Both the position numbers and the translations under genes were made by a program. The notes under the pieces were generated by a model. That model saw nothing but the letters and a program-made list of their open reading frames with translations, was not told where the DNA came from and searched no databases. Of a DNA stretch of 64,000 bases, positions 36,017 to 44,420 are shown in pieces (positions within the stretch are counted from its first letter, which is position 1; each line of letters opens with the position of its first letter). The DNA comes from Pasteurellaceae bacterium LFhippo2 (GTDB taxonomy: Bacteria; Pseudomonadota; Gammaproteobacteria; Enterobacterales; Pasteurellaceae): positions 1 through 64,000 of the forward strand of contig LEKJ01000036.1 in NCBI GenBank assembly GCA_029852775.1, in the 5' to 3' direction.

Positions 36017-36543
36017 TAATTCATACCTTGCTGGCTGTTTGCTACTAATTCATCTAAATCAGATTGAGAAAAATTTGAGCGACTTTTCACGATAGAATAA
36101 TGATTTGTTTTTTCGCGCATTTTTTCAGTAAATACGCTAAATTTAAAAATTTCTGCTGTGTAACTTTTAAAAATAGTGCGCTCTTGTTGGTTTTCTCTTA
36201 AAAACTCAATATGCTTTTGACGGATCATTCTTGCTAATGAATTAAGTCCAGAGTTAATAAATACAAGGTCTTGCATTACTTTTTCAGGCTGAGACATTGA
36301 GCGAACAACAGAATTTAATAAAGCGACTTTTTCATTAAGTTGTGCTAAAACAGAGAAAAAGTAGCTTATATCCACATTTTGTTGAGTAAGTAATTCAGAT
36401 GTTTGCTTAACTTGTTGCATAACAGTTTGTACATCAGTTTGTGCAGCTTGTGTATTTGCGCTAAAAAATGAAGAAAATATTCCCATTGCAACACTTACAC
36501 CCTTTACTGTTTTTTTGATGTTCTGCTTAATTTTTCCGCTCAT
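36016..36543 (-). CDS. Cassette 2 partner: exported or membrane-anchored helical protein
   Basis: 175 aa from the ATG at 36543 (a GTG precedes it). Same plan as 30287-30826: Lys-rich start, hydrophobic segment KGVSVAMGIFSSFFSANTQA, then helices with ALLNSVVRSMSQPEKVMQD and RTIFKSYTAEIFKFSVF. C-terminal QSDLDELVANS corresponds to QQDLDILIADS in copy 1. Own promoter upstream and coupled to the YafO-like gene. Function unknown; the two conserved blocks mark likely functional surfaces. Confidence 0.7.
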   Translation of the reverse strand: MSGKIKQNIKKTVKGVSVAMGIFSSFFSANTQAAQTDVQTVMQQVKQTSELLTQQNVDISYFFSVLAQLNEKVALLNSVVRSMSQPEKVMQDLVFINSGLNSLARMIRQKHIEFLRENQQERTIFKSYTAEIFKFSVFTEKMREKTNHYSIVKSRSNFSQSDLDELVANSQQGMN

Positions 36544-36554
36544 CACTCATACCT

Positions 36555-36583
36555 TTATTATGAAAAACAACCTTATTTCTCAA
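36555..36583 (-). promoter_or_regulatory. Candidate promoter of cargo cassette 2
   Basis: Minus strand TTGAGA, 17-bp spacer, TAATAA. Weaker hexamers than cassette 1, but the spacer shares TAAGGTTGTT (36566-36575) at the same position, which supports it. Confidence 0.55.
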
Positions 36584-36644
36584 TATAATGACTGAAAAAT
36601 AAGGCATTGTTGGAAACGGATCCTAGTCCATAATAACGAGTCTG

Positions 36645-36956
36645 TCAATTTGGGTTTAATTTAGTAGGGTTATTTAATTCATTATATTGCCAAATACACT
36701 TTTTATAAGCATCAATCTGTATTTGGCACAAATCAATGCCCGTTTGGAGTGCGTCAATGGCTTTAACTAAATCGCCGTTGGTTTTAATTTGTAACTGGGG
36801 CGGTTGGCACACTTCTGCCGTTGGGCAAGTTAGCGGGTTCGGTTTTATCTGTTGGTAACGAATGGTCGGCTCGTTGCTTGAGCAACCTGCTAATAGCATC
36901 AGGCACATTACCATCAGCCCAGTGTTTATGATTTGCCAATTCGTGTAAGATTTCAT
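36645..36956 (-). CDS. Spanin outer-membrane lipoprotein (Rz1/LysC-like)
   Basis: 103 aa. Signal peptide with lipobox LLAGC (lipidated Cys25), then Pro- and Cys-containing periplasmic region. The first 173 bp overlap the 3' part of the Rz-like gene in another frame, the standard nested Rz/Rz1 layout. Longer than lambda Rz1. It would join Rz to fuse inner and outer membranes at lysis. Confidence 0.82.
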   Translation of the reverse strand: MKSYTNWQIINTGLMVMCLMLLAGCSSNEPTIRYQQIKPNPLTCPTAEVCQPPQLQIKTNGDLVKAIDALQTGIDLCQIQIDAYKKCIWQYNELNNPTKLNPN

Positions 36957-37242
36957 TGTTCCGTTGCTCCGCTTGTTTCATTTTGGCCAACACATTTTTG
37001 TGTAAGGTGTTCACTTGATTTTGATACTGCAGAATTTGTATCTGCGCGTTTTCAACTTGGTTTGCTAAGTTGTGATTATCTGCACTTAATAGCTTTATTT
37101 CGGATTGTTGCGACTGTACCTTAACCTGCAAGGCTTTGCGCTCGTAGCATAAAAAAGCGTTAACCACCACCGCAATGAGTAGGGCGACAATCATTGTTTT
37201 ACCAAAGCCTTTCTCAATAAAAGATGTGATTAGCTTAAACAT
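36784..37242 (-). CDS. Spanin inner-membrane subunit (Rz/LysB-like)
   Basis: 152 aa from the ATG at 37242, preceded by AAGGAG; the frame is open to 37389 but that part lies in the lysozyme gene. N-terminal membrane anchor (TMIVALLIAVVVNAFLCYE), then a periplasmic coiled coil rich in Gln/Asn, as in Rz. The Rz1-like gene is nested at its end. Confidence 0.85.
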   Translation of the reverse strand: MFKLITSFIEKGFGKTMIVALLIAVVVNAFLCYERKALQVKVQSQQSEIKLLSADNHNLANQVENAQIQILQYQNQVNTLHKNVLAKMKQAEQRNNEILHELANHKHWADGNVPDAISRLLKQRADHSLPTDKTEPANLPNGRSVPTAPVTN

Positions 37243-37754
37243 AGCTGACGCTCCTTCTCTCTGCGAATTTCTAACCCACGCAATTTTTTGCCCCCTGCGT
37301 AAACCCAACGGCCGAATTGATCGCACATTACTTTGCTGTATCCTTGATTCGCCATTTGGTATAAAGTTGATTTGCGCATTGCCCCACAACCGACATTAAA
37401 AGTAAGTGATGTCATTGCTTCGAATGCACCTTGTGGCATTTTTTTGCCGTTGCCGTAGCGGTTTACACACTTTTCGGCAGTCACCAAATCTTTTACCCAA
37501 CGCTCCGCAATTTCTTGGTCGCTGTAGCGTTTGGCCACGTCAATTTTGCCCCCACTTGCTTCCGTTGAGCCGATACCAACAGTAATCACATCTGCAGGGC
37601 AAAGATAGGGATCACGTCTGCACCCTTCGGCATTGCCGATTAAACTTAACCCCGCTTCGCCAGTGCGGACTTGGTGTGAAAATTGTGTGGTCACAATGGC
37701 GATAATTGCACCTACCGTACAAGTGATCGCCCCTAATTTAATGCTTTTGCTCAT
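37230..37754 (-). CDS. SAR endolysin (glycoside hydrolase 24, P1 Lyz-like)
   Basis: 174 aa. Weakly hydrophobic N-terminal SAR segment (LGAITCTVGAIIAIVTTQF, about 8-25) in place of a cleavable signal. Muramidase catalytic E43, then C52 and T58 with the E-x8-C-x5-T spacing of P1 Lyz. Cysteines at 12 (in the SAR helix), 45 and 52 match P1 Lyz C13, C44 and C51, where a C44-C51 disulfide blocks the site until C13 swaps in. So this enzyme is probably exported inactive and activated on membrane depolarisation. Confidence 0.88.
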   Translation of the reverse strand: MSKSIKLGAITCTVGAIIAIVTTQFSHQVRTGEAGLSLIGNAEGCRRDPYLCPADVITVGIGSTEASGGKIDVAKRYSDQEIAERWVKDLVTAEKCVNRYGNGKKMPQGAFEAMTSLTFNVGCGAMRKSTLYQMANQGYSKVMCDQFGRWVYAGGKKLRGLEIRREKERQLCLS

Positions 37755-37974
37755 TGTGATTAACTTCTCTTGCTAAATCGATTTTGTATTTTTGTAGAGC
37801 TTTTTCGTGAAGCTTGTACTCTTTATCTTTGTAGTACCAATTCATCAAAATGGTACATAAACCGAAAATAATCCCCATTATTACGCCCCAATCTGACAAG
37901 GTTAACCCTGTAATAATGGACATAAAAGAACCGAAAAAGGAGGCGCCATCATATCTATCCATTTTTAATCCCAT
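37738..37974 (-). CDS. Class II holin / pinholin
   Basis: 78 aa with two hydrophobic segments (about 12-24 and 27-47, GVIMGIIFGLCTILMNWYYK) and a charged C-terminus, resembling phage 21 S-type holins. Two possible starts, ATG at 37974 and 37962, give MGLKMDRYD; the longer form has one extra Lys, like the antiholin/holin pair of S21. A pinholin fits the SAR endolysin encoded next to it. Overlaps X upstream and the endolysin downstream. Confidence 0.8.
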   Translation of the reverse strand: MGLKMDRYDGASFFGSFMSIITGLTLSDWGVIMGIIFGLCTILMNWYYKDKEYKLHEKALQKYKIDLAREVNHNEQKH

Positions 37975-38174
37975 AGGCTTATCATCTCTTGCTGTGTAGT
38001 GGTTGTGGCGATTTCATCGTCTGGCATTACCACCTTCTGCCCCATTTTCAATTTAACGTCATCAGCTAAGGCTGGATTGTATTCTAGGGCGATTTCAACC
38101 AAGCCCGCTGTTTTGCCAAATTGCCTGAAAAGCAGTTGGTCTAATGTGTCGCCTTGATTTGCGGTAAGTATCAT
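37965..38174 (-). CDS. X: Tail protein gpX (LysM-like)
   Basis: 69 aa from the ATG at 38174, overlapping the L stop (TAATG). LysM-like fold: TLDQLLFRQFGKTAGLVEIA, ALADDVKLKMGQKVVMPD. P2 gpX is needed for tail assembly and is found between L and the lysis genes, as here. Confidence 0.9.
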   Translation of the reverse strand: MILTANQGDTLDQLLFRQFGKTAGLVEIALEYNPALADDVKLKMGQKVVMPDDEIATTTTQQEMISLWD

Positions 38175-38656
38175 TAAATCAGCTCCACCGTCCAACGTTT
38201 GATATTTAATAAATCCCGAATTGCAAAACGTGCGTCACGCCTTAAATCATCGACTGAATTTTCAAACTGTTCCGCTTTTTCTGCGCCTTCTTTTGTGCTG
38301 TCGTAACTGCGATAGCGTTCGTAGAGATTTGCCATTGCGAGACAGTAAACTGCCCGCTTGTAGCGTAATTCGACGATACTTTCGCCGTTGATTTCATCGG
38401 CTTGAATATCTTCAAGAGAGTGATATTTATTCTGTAGCGGTTTGAGTTGATCGTTGGTACTTGCCATTGCTTCAATCACAGCAATTTTTAATCGCTCGTC
38501 TGTGACTGTGCCATCAACGCGCATTGCGTTTCGAACATCAAGGAGGTTCAAATCAGGGAAAAAGCCGTTATTGGTGATCCAGCTTGCTTTTTCGTTGTTT
38601 GGTGGGTCGCTGTTGCCTTTGTTATCGACTTTAGGAATGCTGATCACGTGGTTCAT
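38174..38656 (-). CDS. L: Head completion/stabilisation protein gpL
   Basis: 160 aa from the ATG at 38656 with GGAG 7 nt upstream; a longer frame to 38671 lacks this. P2 gpL family: ITNNGFFPDLNLLDVRNAMR, RFAIRDLLNIKRWTVELI. Completes the filled head. Confidence 0.9.
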   Translation of the reverse strand: MNHVISIPKVDNKGNSDPPNNEKASWITNNGFFPDLNLLDVRNAMRVDGTVTDERLKIAVIEAMASTNDQLKPLQNKYHSLEDIQADEINGESIVELRYKRAVYCLAMANLYERYRSYDSTKEGAEKAEQFENSVDDLRRDARFAIRDLLNIKRWTVELI

Positions 38657-38682
38657 TCTTTTTCTCCACAAATCGTTGAGAT

Positions 38683-38739
38683 AAAAAAACGGGGTGGGGA
38701 CTAATCAAGACGATAAATCGTTTTTTCGTCCGCCCCGTT
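38683..38739 (-). terminator. Terminator-like structure between M and L
   Basis: Imperfect GC-rich inverted repeat (AACGGGG... with ...CCCCGTT) enclosing a CGATTTATCG hairpin; on the minus strand it is followed by seven T. It sits in the only sizeable gap of the O-to-lysis gene run, so it may attenuate rather than block transcription. Confidence 0.5.
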
Positions 38740-38761
38740 AGCTTGCGAGGTTTGCTCGGTT

Positions 38762-39415
38762 TTATTGATCTTCAGGTTTGTTAAGTTGTTTACGCAATTT
38801 TTTAACATTGCCCTGCACACCAATATTTAAGTTCAGCTCTAAAGCTCGTTCTAGGTAAGATAGCGCGGTTTCGGGTTGCGATTCTGCCAGCAGTAGCCCA
38901 ATTTCTCGATAAAGCCTTGAGCGACTTTCATCAGGCATATCTTTATCTTTCGTCAGCTCATCCACTCGTAATAAGTAGCTCACTTCAAAAGGTTTCTGCA
39001 CTTTTTGCGCTTTTTTCGCTGCATCTGCAAATTCTTCTGCAAGCATTGAGCTAAGAGAGCGACTAAAGCCGTCAGGTAGCTGTAAATCTTGATGAATAGC
39101 ATATTCTGCAATCTGCAGGGCTAGGTGGTATTCGCCACAGTCCACCGACCACACTTGCCACGTCATCAATACATTGTCTTGCTTGCCGTTCGCACCGCTT
39201 AATGCGCCTTCAATCCACGGTAAATAGTGGTGAAGAATGCTTTTTTTATAATTCGCGCGTTGCTCCATTGATGCGATTTGTTTTAAATCTTTCTTATGGC
39301 GAGCGATTAAATAAAGCATCTTCTCGTATTCGTCGAGTCCGTCTAACTCGACTTGCTCCGCTGAATGGGCGAGTTCAGCGGATTTCTGCAAGTAGTGGAG
39401 TTGAGTCGGTCGCAT
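38762..39415 (-). CDS. M: Terminase small subunit / endonuclease gpM
   Basis: 217 aa, P2 gpM family: LHYLQKSAELAHSAEQVELD, LMTWQVWSVDCGEYHLALQI. Small terminase that works with gpP at cos. The start overlaps the N stop (TAATG). Confidence 0.92.
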   Translation of the reverse strand: MRPTQLHYLQKSAELAHSAEQVELDGLDEYEKMLYLIARHKKDLKQIASMEQRANYKKSILHHYLPWIEGALSGANGKQDNVLMTWQVWSVDCGEYHLALQIAEYAIHQDLQLPDGFSRSLSSMLAEEFADAAKKAQKVQKPFEVSYLLRVDELTKDKDMPDESRSRLYREIGLLLAESQPETALSYLERALELNLNIGVQGNVKKLRKQLNKPEDQ

Positions 39416-40458
39416 TATGCTTCAGGCGCTCCAACGTCTGCGTCTACCATTTTGATGTTTTTCAATACCGCGACCATTTCGTAATTTTCAACCACAAAAT
39501 CATCATTTGAAGAAGTGTAATCTTCATACTGATCACGTTTCGCGTTGTCTACTAACGTGCGACGCATTCCGCCTTCTTGGTAGTAAATTGAAAGGTTATC
39601 TAAACGGGTGATTAAGATTGTGCCTTTTGGTACAAATGGCGCTTGTACCGCTTGCAAACCGCCTACACGTTTTTGGCTTACCACGACATCGCCCGCTAAC
39701 ATTTCAGTCGCTTTGTTTTGGTTGTAAAGTGGGAAGTATTTATCCGCTAATAAGTCACGGCTCATAATTGCCACTAATTTTGTGTCATCTTGGAATTGTG
39801 GTGCGATTAAATCGCTTACTGCAGAATAGACTAATGCATCAAGGCTTTTGTAGGCTTTGCCTTCGCCCACTTCGATTTTGCCAGAACTCTTTTCAACTTC
39901 TTTCATCACACGCTGTGGCACTGCTTCTTCAATTTTCGCTAACCAACCTTTAGCGACATCTTGCAGTAATGGGTTTTCAACACGGTTTGACGTTTTCGCG
40001 CGACTTGTGCCATTGAATGCAATCATTAAGCGGTCTAATGCCATTCGTTCTGCTTTGACTTCGCCAATTCGTTTTGCAAAATCAGGGAATTTACCCCACA
40101 TATCAATGGTGCCGTAGCGTAGGTGGGTGTCGTAGTTGATTTGCTGACAGTGGTAAGCAATCGCTGAAAGATTGTGAATGTCTTGCGTTTTGCGATCTGC
40201 TTCTGTGGTGTCAGTGGTGCTTGCGATTGTACCCGCGACACCTAAACCTAATGTTTCGCCCTGTGCTTCTGTTACAGGTACGATATTAATCAGCTTTAAG
40301 AATTCAGAGCTTTCTTGCACTTTTTGCTCTAATTTCTGCTGAACCGTTGGTTCAACCGAGAATTTTTGACCTGCGATAACACCGCTGAATTCGATGTTGT
40401 TGTCTTTTGCTACGCCTGCAAGGTAGCTGTTAAATACATTGCGAGTTTCTTTTTTCAT
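39415..40458 (-). CDS. N: Major capsid protein gpN
   Basis: 347 aa, P2 gpN family (HK97 fold): NSYLAGVAKDNNIEFSGVIA, LRYGTIDMWGKFPDFAKRIG, KGTILITRLDNLSIYYQEGG. Matured by the gpO protease. Lies 14 nt downstream of O. Confidence 0.95.
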   Translation of the reverse strand: MKKETRNVFNSYLAGVAKDNNIEFSGVIAGQKFSVEPTVQQKLEQKVQESSEFLKLINIVPVTEAQGETLGLGVAGTIASTTDTTEADRKTQDIHNLSAIAYHCQQINYDTHLRYGTIDMWGKFPDFAKRIGEVKAERMALDRLMIAFNGTSRAKTSNRVENPLLQDVAKGWLAKIEEAVPQRVMKEVEKSSGKIEVGEGKAYKSLDALVYSAVSDLIAPQFQDDTKLVAIMSRDLLADKYFPLYNQNKATEMLAGDVVVSQKRVGGLQAVQAPFVPKGTILITRLDNLSIYYQEGGMRRTLVDNAKRDQYEDYTSSNDDFVVENYEMVAVLKNIKMVDADVGAPEA

Positions 40459-40472
40459 CGTTTTAACCTTAT

Positions 40473-41297
40473 TTAGAAAAATCTGCCGTCGTTATCCGTT
40501 GCACCTGTCACTTCAGGGCTTGGGGTGTAGTTTGATTCGGGTTGCTGTGCGACTTGTTCCACACGCTGTTTTAAAGCGGTGAATTCGTCAGATAATTTTG
40601 CAAATGCTTGCTCTTTTTCTGCGACTTCTGCCAGCAATACATCATATTTATCGGTCAATTCAGACAAATGCGTTGAGAGCAATTCAACCGCTTGTTCTTG
40701 GTCGGCAAAACGTTCATCTTCTTTTTTCGCTTTGCGAGTGAGCAAGGCTTTTACTTTTTCAAAGAGTGATGGTTCTGCAGGTTCTTCTGTAAAGTCAAAC
40801 ACAGTTTCAATCGCTTCACTGAATAAGTTTTCAGGGCGTTCTTTGCGTTTGTTCAGTGGATTTGCTTTAGCGGTTGCAGAAAAACTTAACATTTCTGTCC
40901 CTAAACTTGCAGGGTCATCTGTTACGGCTAATCCCATCAAATAGGCTTCGCCTGTATCAGCAAAATTCGTATCGACTTCAATTGATGTATAGATTTTTTG
41001 ACGCTGTTTGTTTAATTCAATTAATTCAGGTGTTGGATCAATCTGCGCTAGTAACTGCAATTTGCCGTCTTCACGCTCTTCTGCTTTCAGCGCTAAAACG
41101 TCGCCGTAGCATTTTGCGTGGGGTTCATTCGGGTTATACCACCACAGTTTGAAGTGTTCTAAATTGATTCTCGCCCCGTAGGTATTTTGCGGGTCGTAGT
41201 TTTTCGCCATCTGCTCAATCCAAACTCGAGCAATATTGCGTCCGTCAGTTGTAGCCCCTTCAGTAGCCACGACAAACCATTTTGATTTTTTAGCCAT
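40473..41297 (-). CDS. O: Capsid scaffold / maturation protease gpO
   Basis: 274 aa. N-terminal serine-protease part with GARINLEHFKLWW and TDDPASLGTEMLSFS, C-terminal coiled-coil scaffold (about 205-255). In P2, gpO cleaves itself and the capsid protein. First gene of its operon, divergent from P. Confidence 0.93.
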   Translation of the reverse strand: MAKKSKWFVVATEGATTDGRNIARVWIEQMAKNYDPQNTYGARINLEHFKLWWYNPNEPHAKCYGDVLALKAEEREDGKLQLLAQIDPTPELIELNKQRQKIYTSIEVDTNFADTGEAYLMGLAVTDDPASLGTEMLSFSATAKANPLNKRKERPENLFSEAIETVFDFTEEPAEPSLFEKVKALLTRKAKKEDERFADQEQAVELLSTHLSELTDKYDVLLAEVAEKEQAFAKLSDEFTALKQRVEQVAQQPESNYTPSPEVTGATDNDGRFF

Positions 41298-41375
41298 CGC
41301 TTTTTCTCTCGGTTAATGTTCCAAAAATTGTCGATATAGTGGAGCGATTTGTTATAGCGTGCAAAGGCTTGTAAA

Positions 41376-41394
41376 TGTGGATATCCGTTTTACA
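41376..41394. promoter_or_regulatory. Ogr-type activator site between divergent O and P operons
   Basis: TGTGGATATCCGTTTTACA (TGT-N13-ACA). Centre 41385: a start 55 bp to the left falls at about 41330 (33 nt before O) and 55 bp to the right at about 41440 (16 nt before P). One dyad could serve both operons. Confidence 0.65.
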
Positions 41395-41455
41395 AAATAG
41401 TTAGATCTACAAGGGCGGAGCCTTTAACGACAATAACTCATCTTGATTTAATTAA

Positions 41456-43246
41456 ATGGATATGATGAGCGAATTTGTAAAAAATGAAGCAGAACAGACC
41501 GCTTGTATTACGATAAATACTAAGCGTGAAGCACAGTTAAAATATTGGTCAGGCTATTCAATCACTGAAATTTCAAAATTATTAAATATCCCTGTTTCGA
41601 CGATTGCCAGTTGGAAAAAGCGTGAAAAATGGGATGAAGCAAGTATTTTCGAACGTGTGAGCGGTAGCCTAGAGACTCGTTACACTCTATTGATACAGAA
41701 AGAAGTCAAAACAGGTAGCGATTTAAAAGAGTTAGATTTTTTAATGCGCCAAATGAAAGACGCTGCGCGCATTCAAAAATATTCAAACGGTGGCAATGAA
41801 ACGGACCTTAATCCTAAAATTAAAAATCGCAATAAAGGCGAGCGTAAACCTGCAGAAAAAAATCCAATTTCAGCAGAACAAGAAGAAGCACTGATTAATG
41901 GTTTTATGCAAGGAATGTTCCAATATCAGCGCAATTGGTATCAAGCCGGGGAAAAATATCGAATCCGAAATATTTTAAAAAGCCGTCAGATTGGTGCAAC
42001 TTATTATTTCGCACACGAAGCTTTTATTGACGCGCTCAAAACCGGACGGAATCAGATTTTCTTGTCTGCAAGTAAAAAACAGGCGTTGATGTTCCGTTCT
42101 TATATCACGCAGTACGCACGCAAGACGGCTGATGTTGAACTTAAAGGCGAGACAATTTTATTACCGAATGGGGCTGAATTAATCTTTCTAGGGACGAACT
42201 CAGCAACGGCTCAGTCTTATCACGGCAATTTGTATTTCGATGAAATTTTCTGGGTACCAAAATTTGACGAAATGCGCAAAGTAGCGTCGGCTATGGCGTC
42301 ACAAAAGCAGTATCGCCAAACTTATTTTTCTACTCCAACGACGATTGCCCACCCCGCTTATGCGTTTTGGTCGGGCAAGGCATTTAATAGCGAACGCCCT
42401 GAAAGTGAGAAGGTTGAGATTGATATTTCCCACAAAAACTTGCGCGCAGGGAAACTCTGTGCAGATCGTCAATGGCGACAAATCGTCAATATTTATGACG
42501 CGGAGTTAGGCGGTTGCAATCTATTTAATATCGAAGATTTGAAGTTTGAGAATTCAACGGCTGAATTTGAGCAGTTGTTTATGTGCCAATTTGCAGATGA
42601 CCAAACGAGCGTCTTTAAATTCGATGAATTGCAGCGTTGTTGGGTTGATAGTTATGAAGAATGGAAAGACTTCAAGCCGTTTTATCAACGACCTTTCGGC
42701 AATCGTGAAGTTTGGATAGGCTACGACCCCGCATTCACAGGCGACCGTGCCGCACTTGCGATTGTTGCACCGCCTAAAGTTGAAGGCGGCGATTTCCGCA
42801 TTTTGCATTATGAAACCTTTCACGGCTTAGATTATGAGAAGCAAGCGGACAAAATTCGCCATTACACCCAGTTCTACAATGTGACCAAAATCACTGTGGA
42901 CAGAACCGGGATGGGTGATGGTGTTTTCCAAAATGTGAAGAAATTCTTCCCACGTGCGGTAGGCTTGACTTACAACGTGGATTTAAAAAATGAGATGGTC
43001 TTAAAAACCTTGAATCTTGTGCAGAAAGGACGTTTGAAATATGACACAGGGTCAAATGAGATCACTACTAGTTTTATGACCATCAAAAAACAAGCAACTC
43101 GCAGCGGTCGCCAAATTACTTACGTTTCCGACCGTTCAGCCGAAGCGAGTCACGGTGATATTGCTTGGGCGGTGATGAGTTGTATTACCAATGAACCTTA
43201 TAGCGGTGCGAGAAGTTCAGGTCGTGCCATTATTCAATTTGATTAA
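41456..43246 (+). CDS. P: Terminase large subunit ATPase gpP
   Basis: 596 aa. N-terminal HTH-like segment (YSITEISKLLNIPVSTIASW), ATPase domain with the P-loop variant SRQIGAT (176-182) and Walker B LYFDEIFW (D262, E263), C-terminal nuclease-type domain (IGYDPAFTGDRAAL, TVDRTGMGDGVF). Packages DNA with gpM. An ATG at 41465 is an alternative start; neither has a strong ribosome-binding site. Confidence 0.95.
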   Translation: MDMMSEFVKNEAEQTACITINTKREAQLKYWSGYSITEISKLLNIPVSTIASWKKREKWDEASIFERVSGSLETRYTLLIQKEVKTGSDLKELDFLMRQMKDAARIQKYSNGGNETDLNPKIKNRNKGERKPAEKNPISAEQEEALINGFMQGMFQYQRNWYQAGEKYRIRNILKSRQIGATYYFAHEAFIDALKTGRNQIFLSASKKQALMFRSYITQYARKTADVELKGETILLPNGAELIFLGTNSATAQSYHGNLYFDEIFWVPKFDEMRKVASAMASQKQYRQTYFSTPTTIAHPAYAFWSGKAFNSERPESEKVEIDISHKNLRAGKLCADRQWRQIVNIYDAELGGCNLFNIEDLKFENSTAEFEQLFMCQFADDQTSVFKFDELQRCWVDSYEEWKDFKPFYQRPFGNREVWIGYDPAFTGDRAALAIVAPPKVEGGDFRILHYETFHGLDYEKQADKIRHYTQFYNVTKITVDRTGMGDGVFQNVKKFFPRAVGLTYNVDLKNEMVLKTLNLVQKGRLKYDTGSNEITTSFMTIKKQATRSGRQITYVSDRSAEASHGDIAWAVMSCITNEPYSGARSSGRAIIQFD

Positions 43247-43255
43247 GGACAAATT

Positions 43256-44224
43256 ATGATTCAATCTTTTACCTTTGGCGAACCTGTACCAGTGTTAGAT
43301 CACGCTGATATTTTTAACTATTTTGAATCGGTGCTGATTCATCAGAAATATTATAATCCGCCTGTCGATTTTTCAGGGCTGGCACGTGCGGTGAAATCGG
43401 CCTCTCATCATCAAAGTGCGTTGGCCGTTAAGAAAAATATTCTGATGAGCACCTGTAAAACAACCGCGTTATTGCCTCGCACTGAACTAGAAAAGCTCGT
43501 GCAAGATTATTTAATCTTTGGAAATGCTTATCTGGAAAAAGTGAAAAATCCATTTGGTGATGTGATCCGTCTTAATACCCCTTTGGCGAAATATGTCAGA
43601 CGCGGAACAGAAAAAAATAAATTCTATTTGCTCACGAGCAATTATCAAGAACACGAATTTGCAACGGATAGCGTTTTCCATTTGAAACAACCTGATGTAA
43701 ACCAAGAAATTTACGGTTTGCCCGATTACCTAGCCGCCCTGCAGTCGGCATTTTTGAATGAGTCAGCGACGTTGTTCCGCCGTAAATATTATTTAAACGG
43801 TGCTCACGCTGGCAGTATTATTTATATGACCGACCCAATGGCGAATGAAACCGATGTTGATGATTTAAAAGAGCAACTCAAGCAAGCCAAAGGAAGGGGG
43901 AACTTTAAAAATCTTTTCCTATATGCGCCTGATGGTAAAGAGAATGGAATTAAAGTAATTCCGCTTTCTGATGTGGTCGCGAAGGATGAATTTGCAAATA
44001 TAAAAAATACTAGCCGTGATGATATTCTTGCGGCCCATCGAGTACCACCGCAACTGATGGGAATCATTCCAACCAATAACGGTGGGTTCGGTGATGTGGA
44101 GAAAGCAGGGAAAGTATTCTTCATCAATGAAATTAAACCACTGCAGCAGAAACTTGAAGAGATCAACCAATGGCTAGGAATTAAAGTGGTCACCTTCACC
44201 CCATACGAATTGTTAGCTGAATAA
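43256..44224 (+). CDS. Q: Portal protein gpQ
   Basis: 322 aa, slightly shorter than P2 gpQ. Family motifs: FGNAYLEKVKNPFGDVIRL, LRRKYYLNGAHAGSI-like segment (FRRKYYLNGAHAGSIIYM), AAHRVPPQLMGIIPTNNGGF. Forms the DNA entry ring. Nine nt after P. Confidence 0.95.
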   Translation: MIQSFTFGEPVPVLDHADIFNYFESVLIHQKYYNPPVDFSGLARAVKSASHHQSALAVKKNILMSTCKTTALLPRTELEKLVQDYLIFGNAYLEKVKNPFGDVIRLNTPLAKYVRRGTEKNKFYLLTSNYQEHEFATDSVFHLKQPDVNQEIYGLPDYLAALQSAFLNESATLFRRKYYLNGAHAGSIIYMTDPMANETDVDDLKEQLKQAKGRGNFKNLFLYAPDGKENGIKVIPLSDVVAKDEFANIKNTSRDDILAAHRVPPQLMGIIPTNNGGFGDVEKAGKVFFINEIKPLQQKLEEINQWLGIKVVTFTPYELLAE

Positions 44225-44233
44225 CTAAAACGT

Positions 44234-44284
44234 CCCGATAATTATTTCCGAATGTCGATAATAATTATCGGGATTTCTTTTTCC
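44234..44284 (+). terminator. Terminator after the P-Q operon
   Basis: Perfect 13-bp stem (44234-44246 with 44260-44272, 13-nt loop) followed by ATTTCTTTTT, 9 nt past the Q stop. Confidence 0.8.
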
Positions 44285-44420
44285 CTAAAATAAAGCCTTC
44301 CGTTTGCCCTTTAAATAAATAGTCTCCCCTTAGTTTATTATACAAAACAGAGCTTTTATTAAAACCGAAAAAATAAAAATCCGCCTATTTTTTAACCAAG
44401 CTCACCACCAAAAAATCGCA

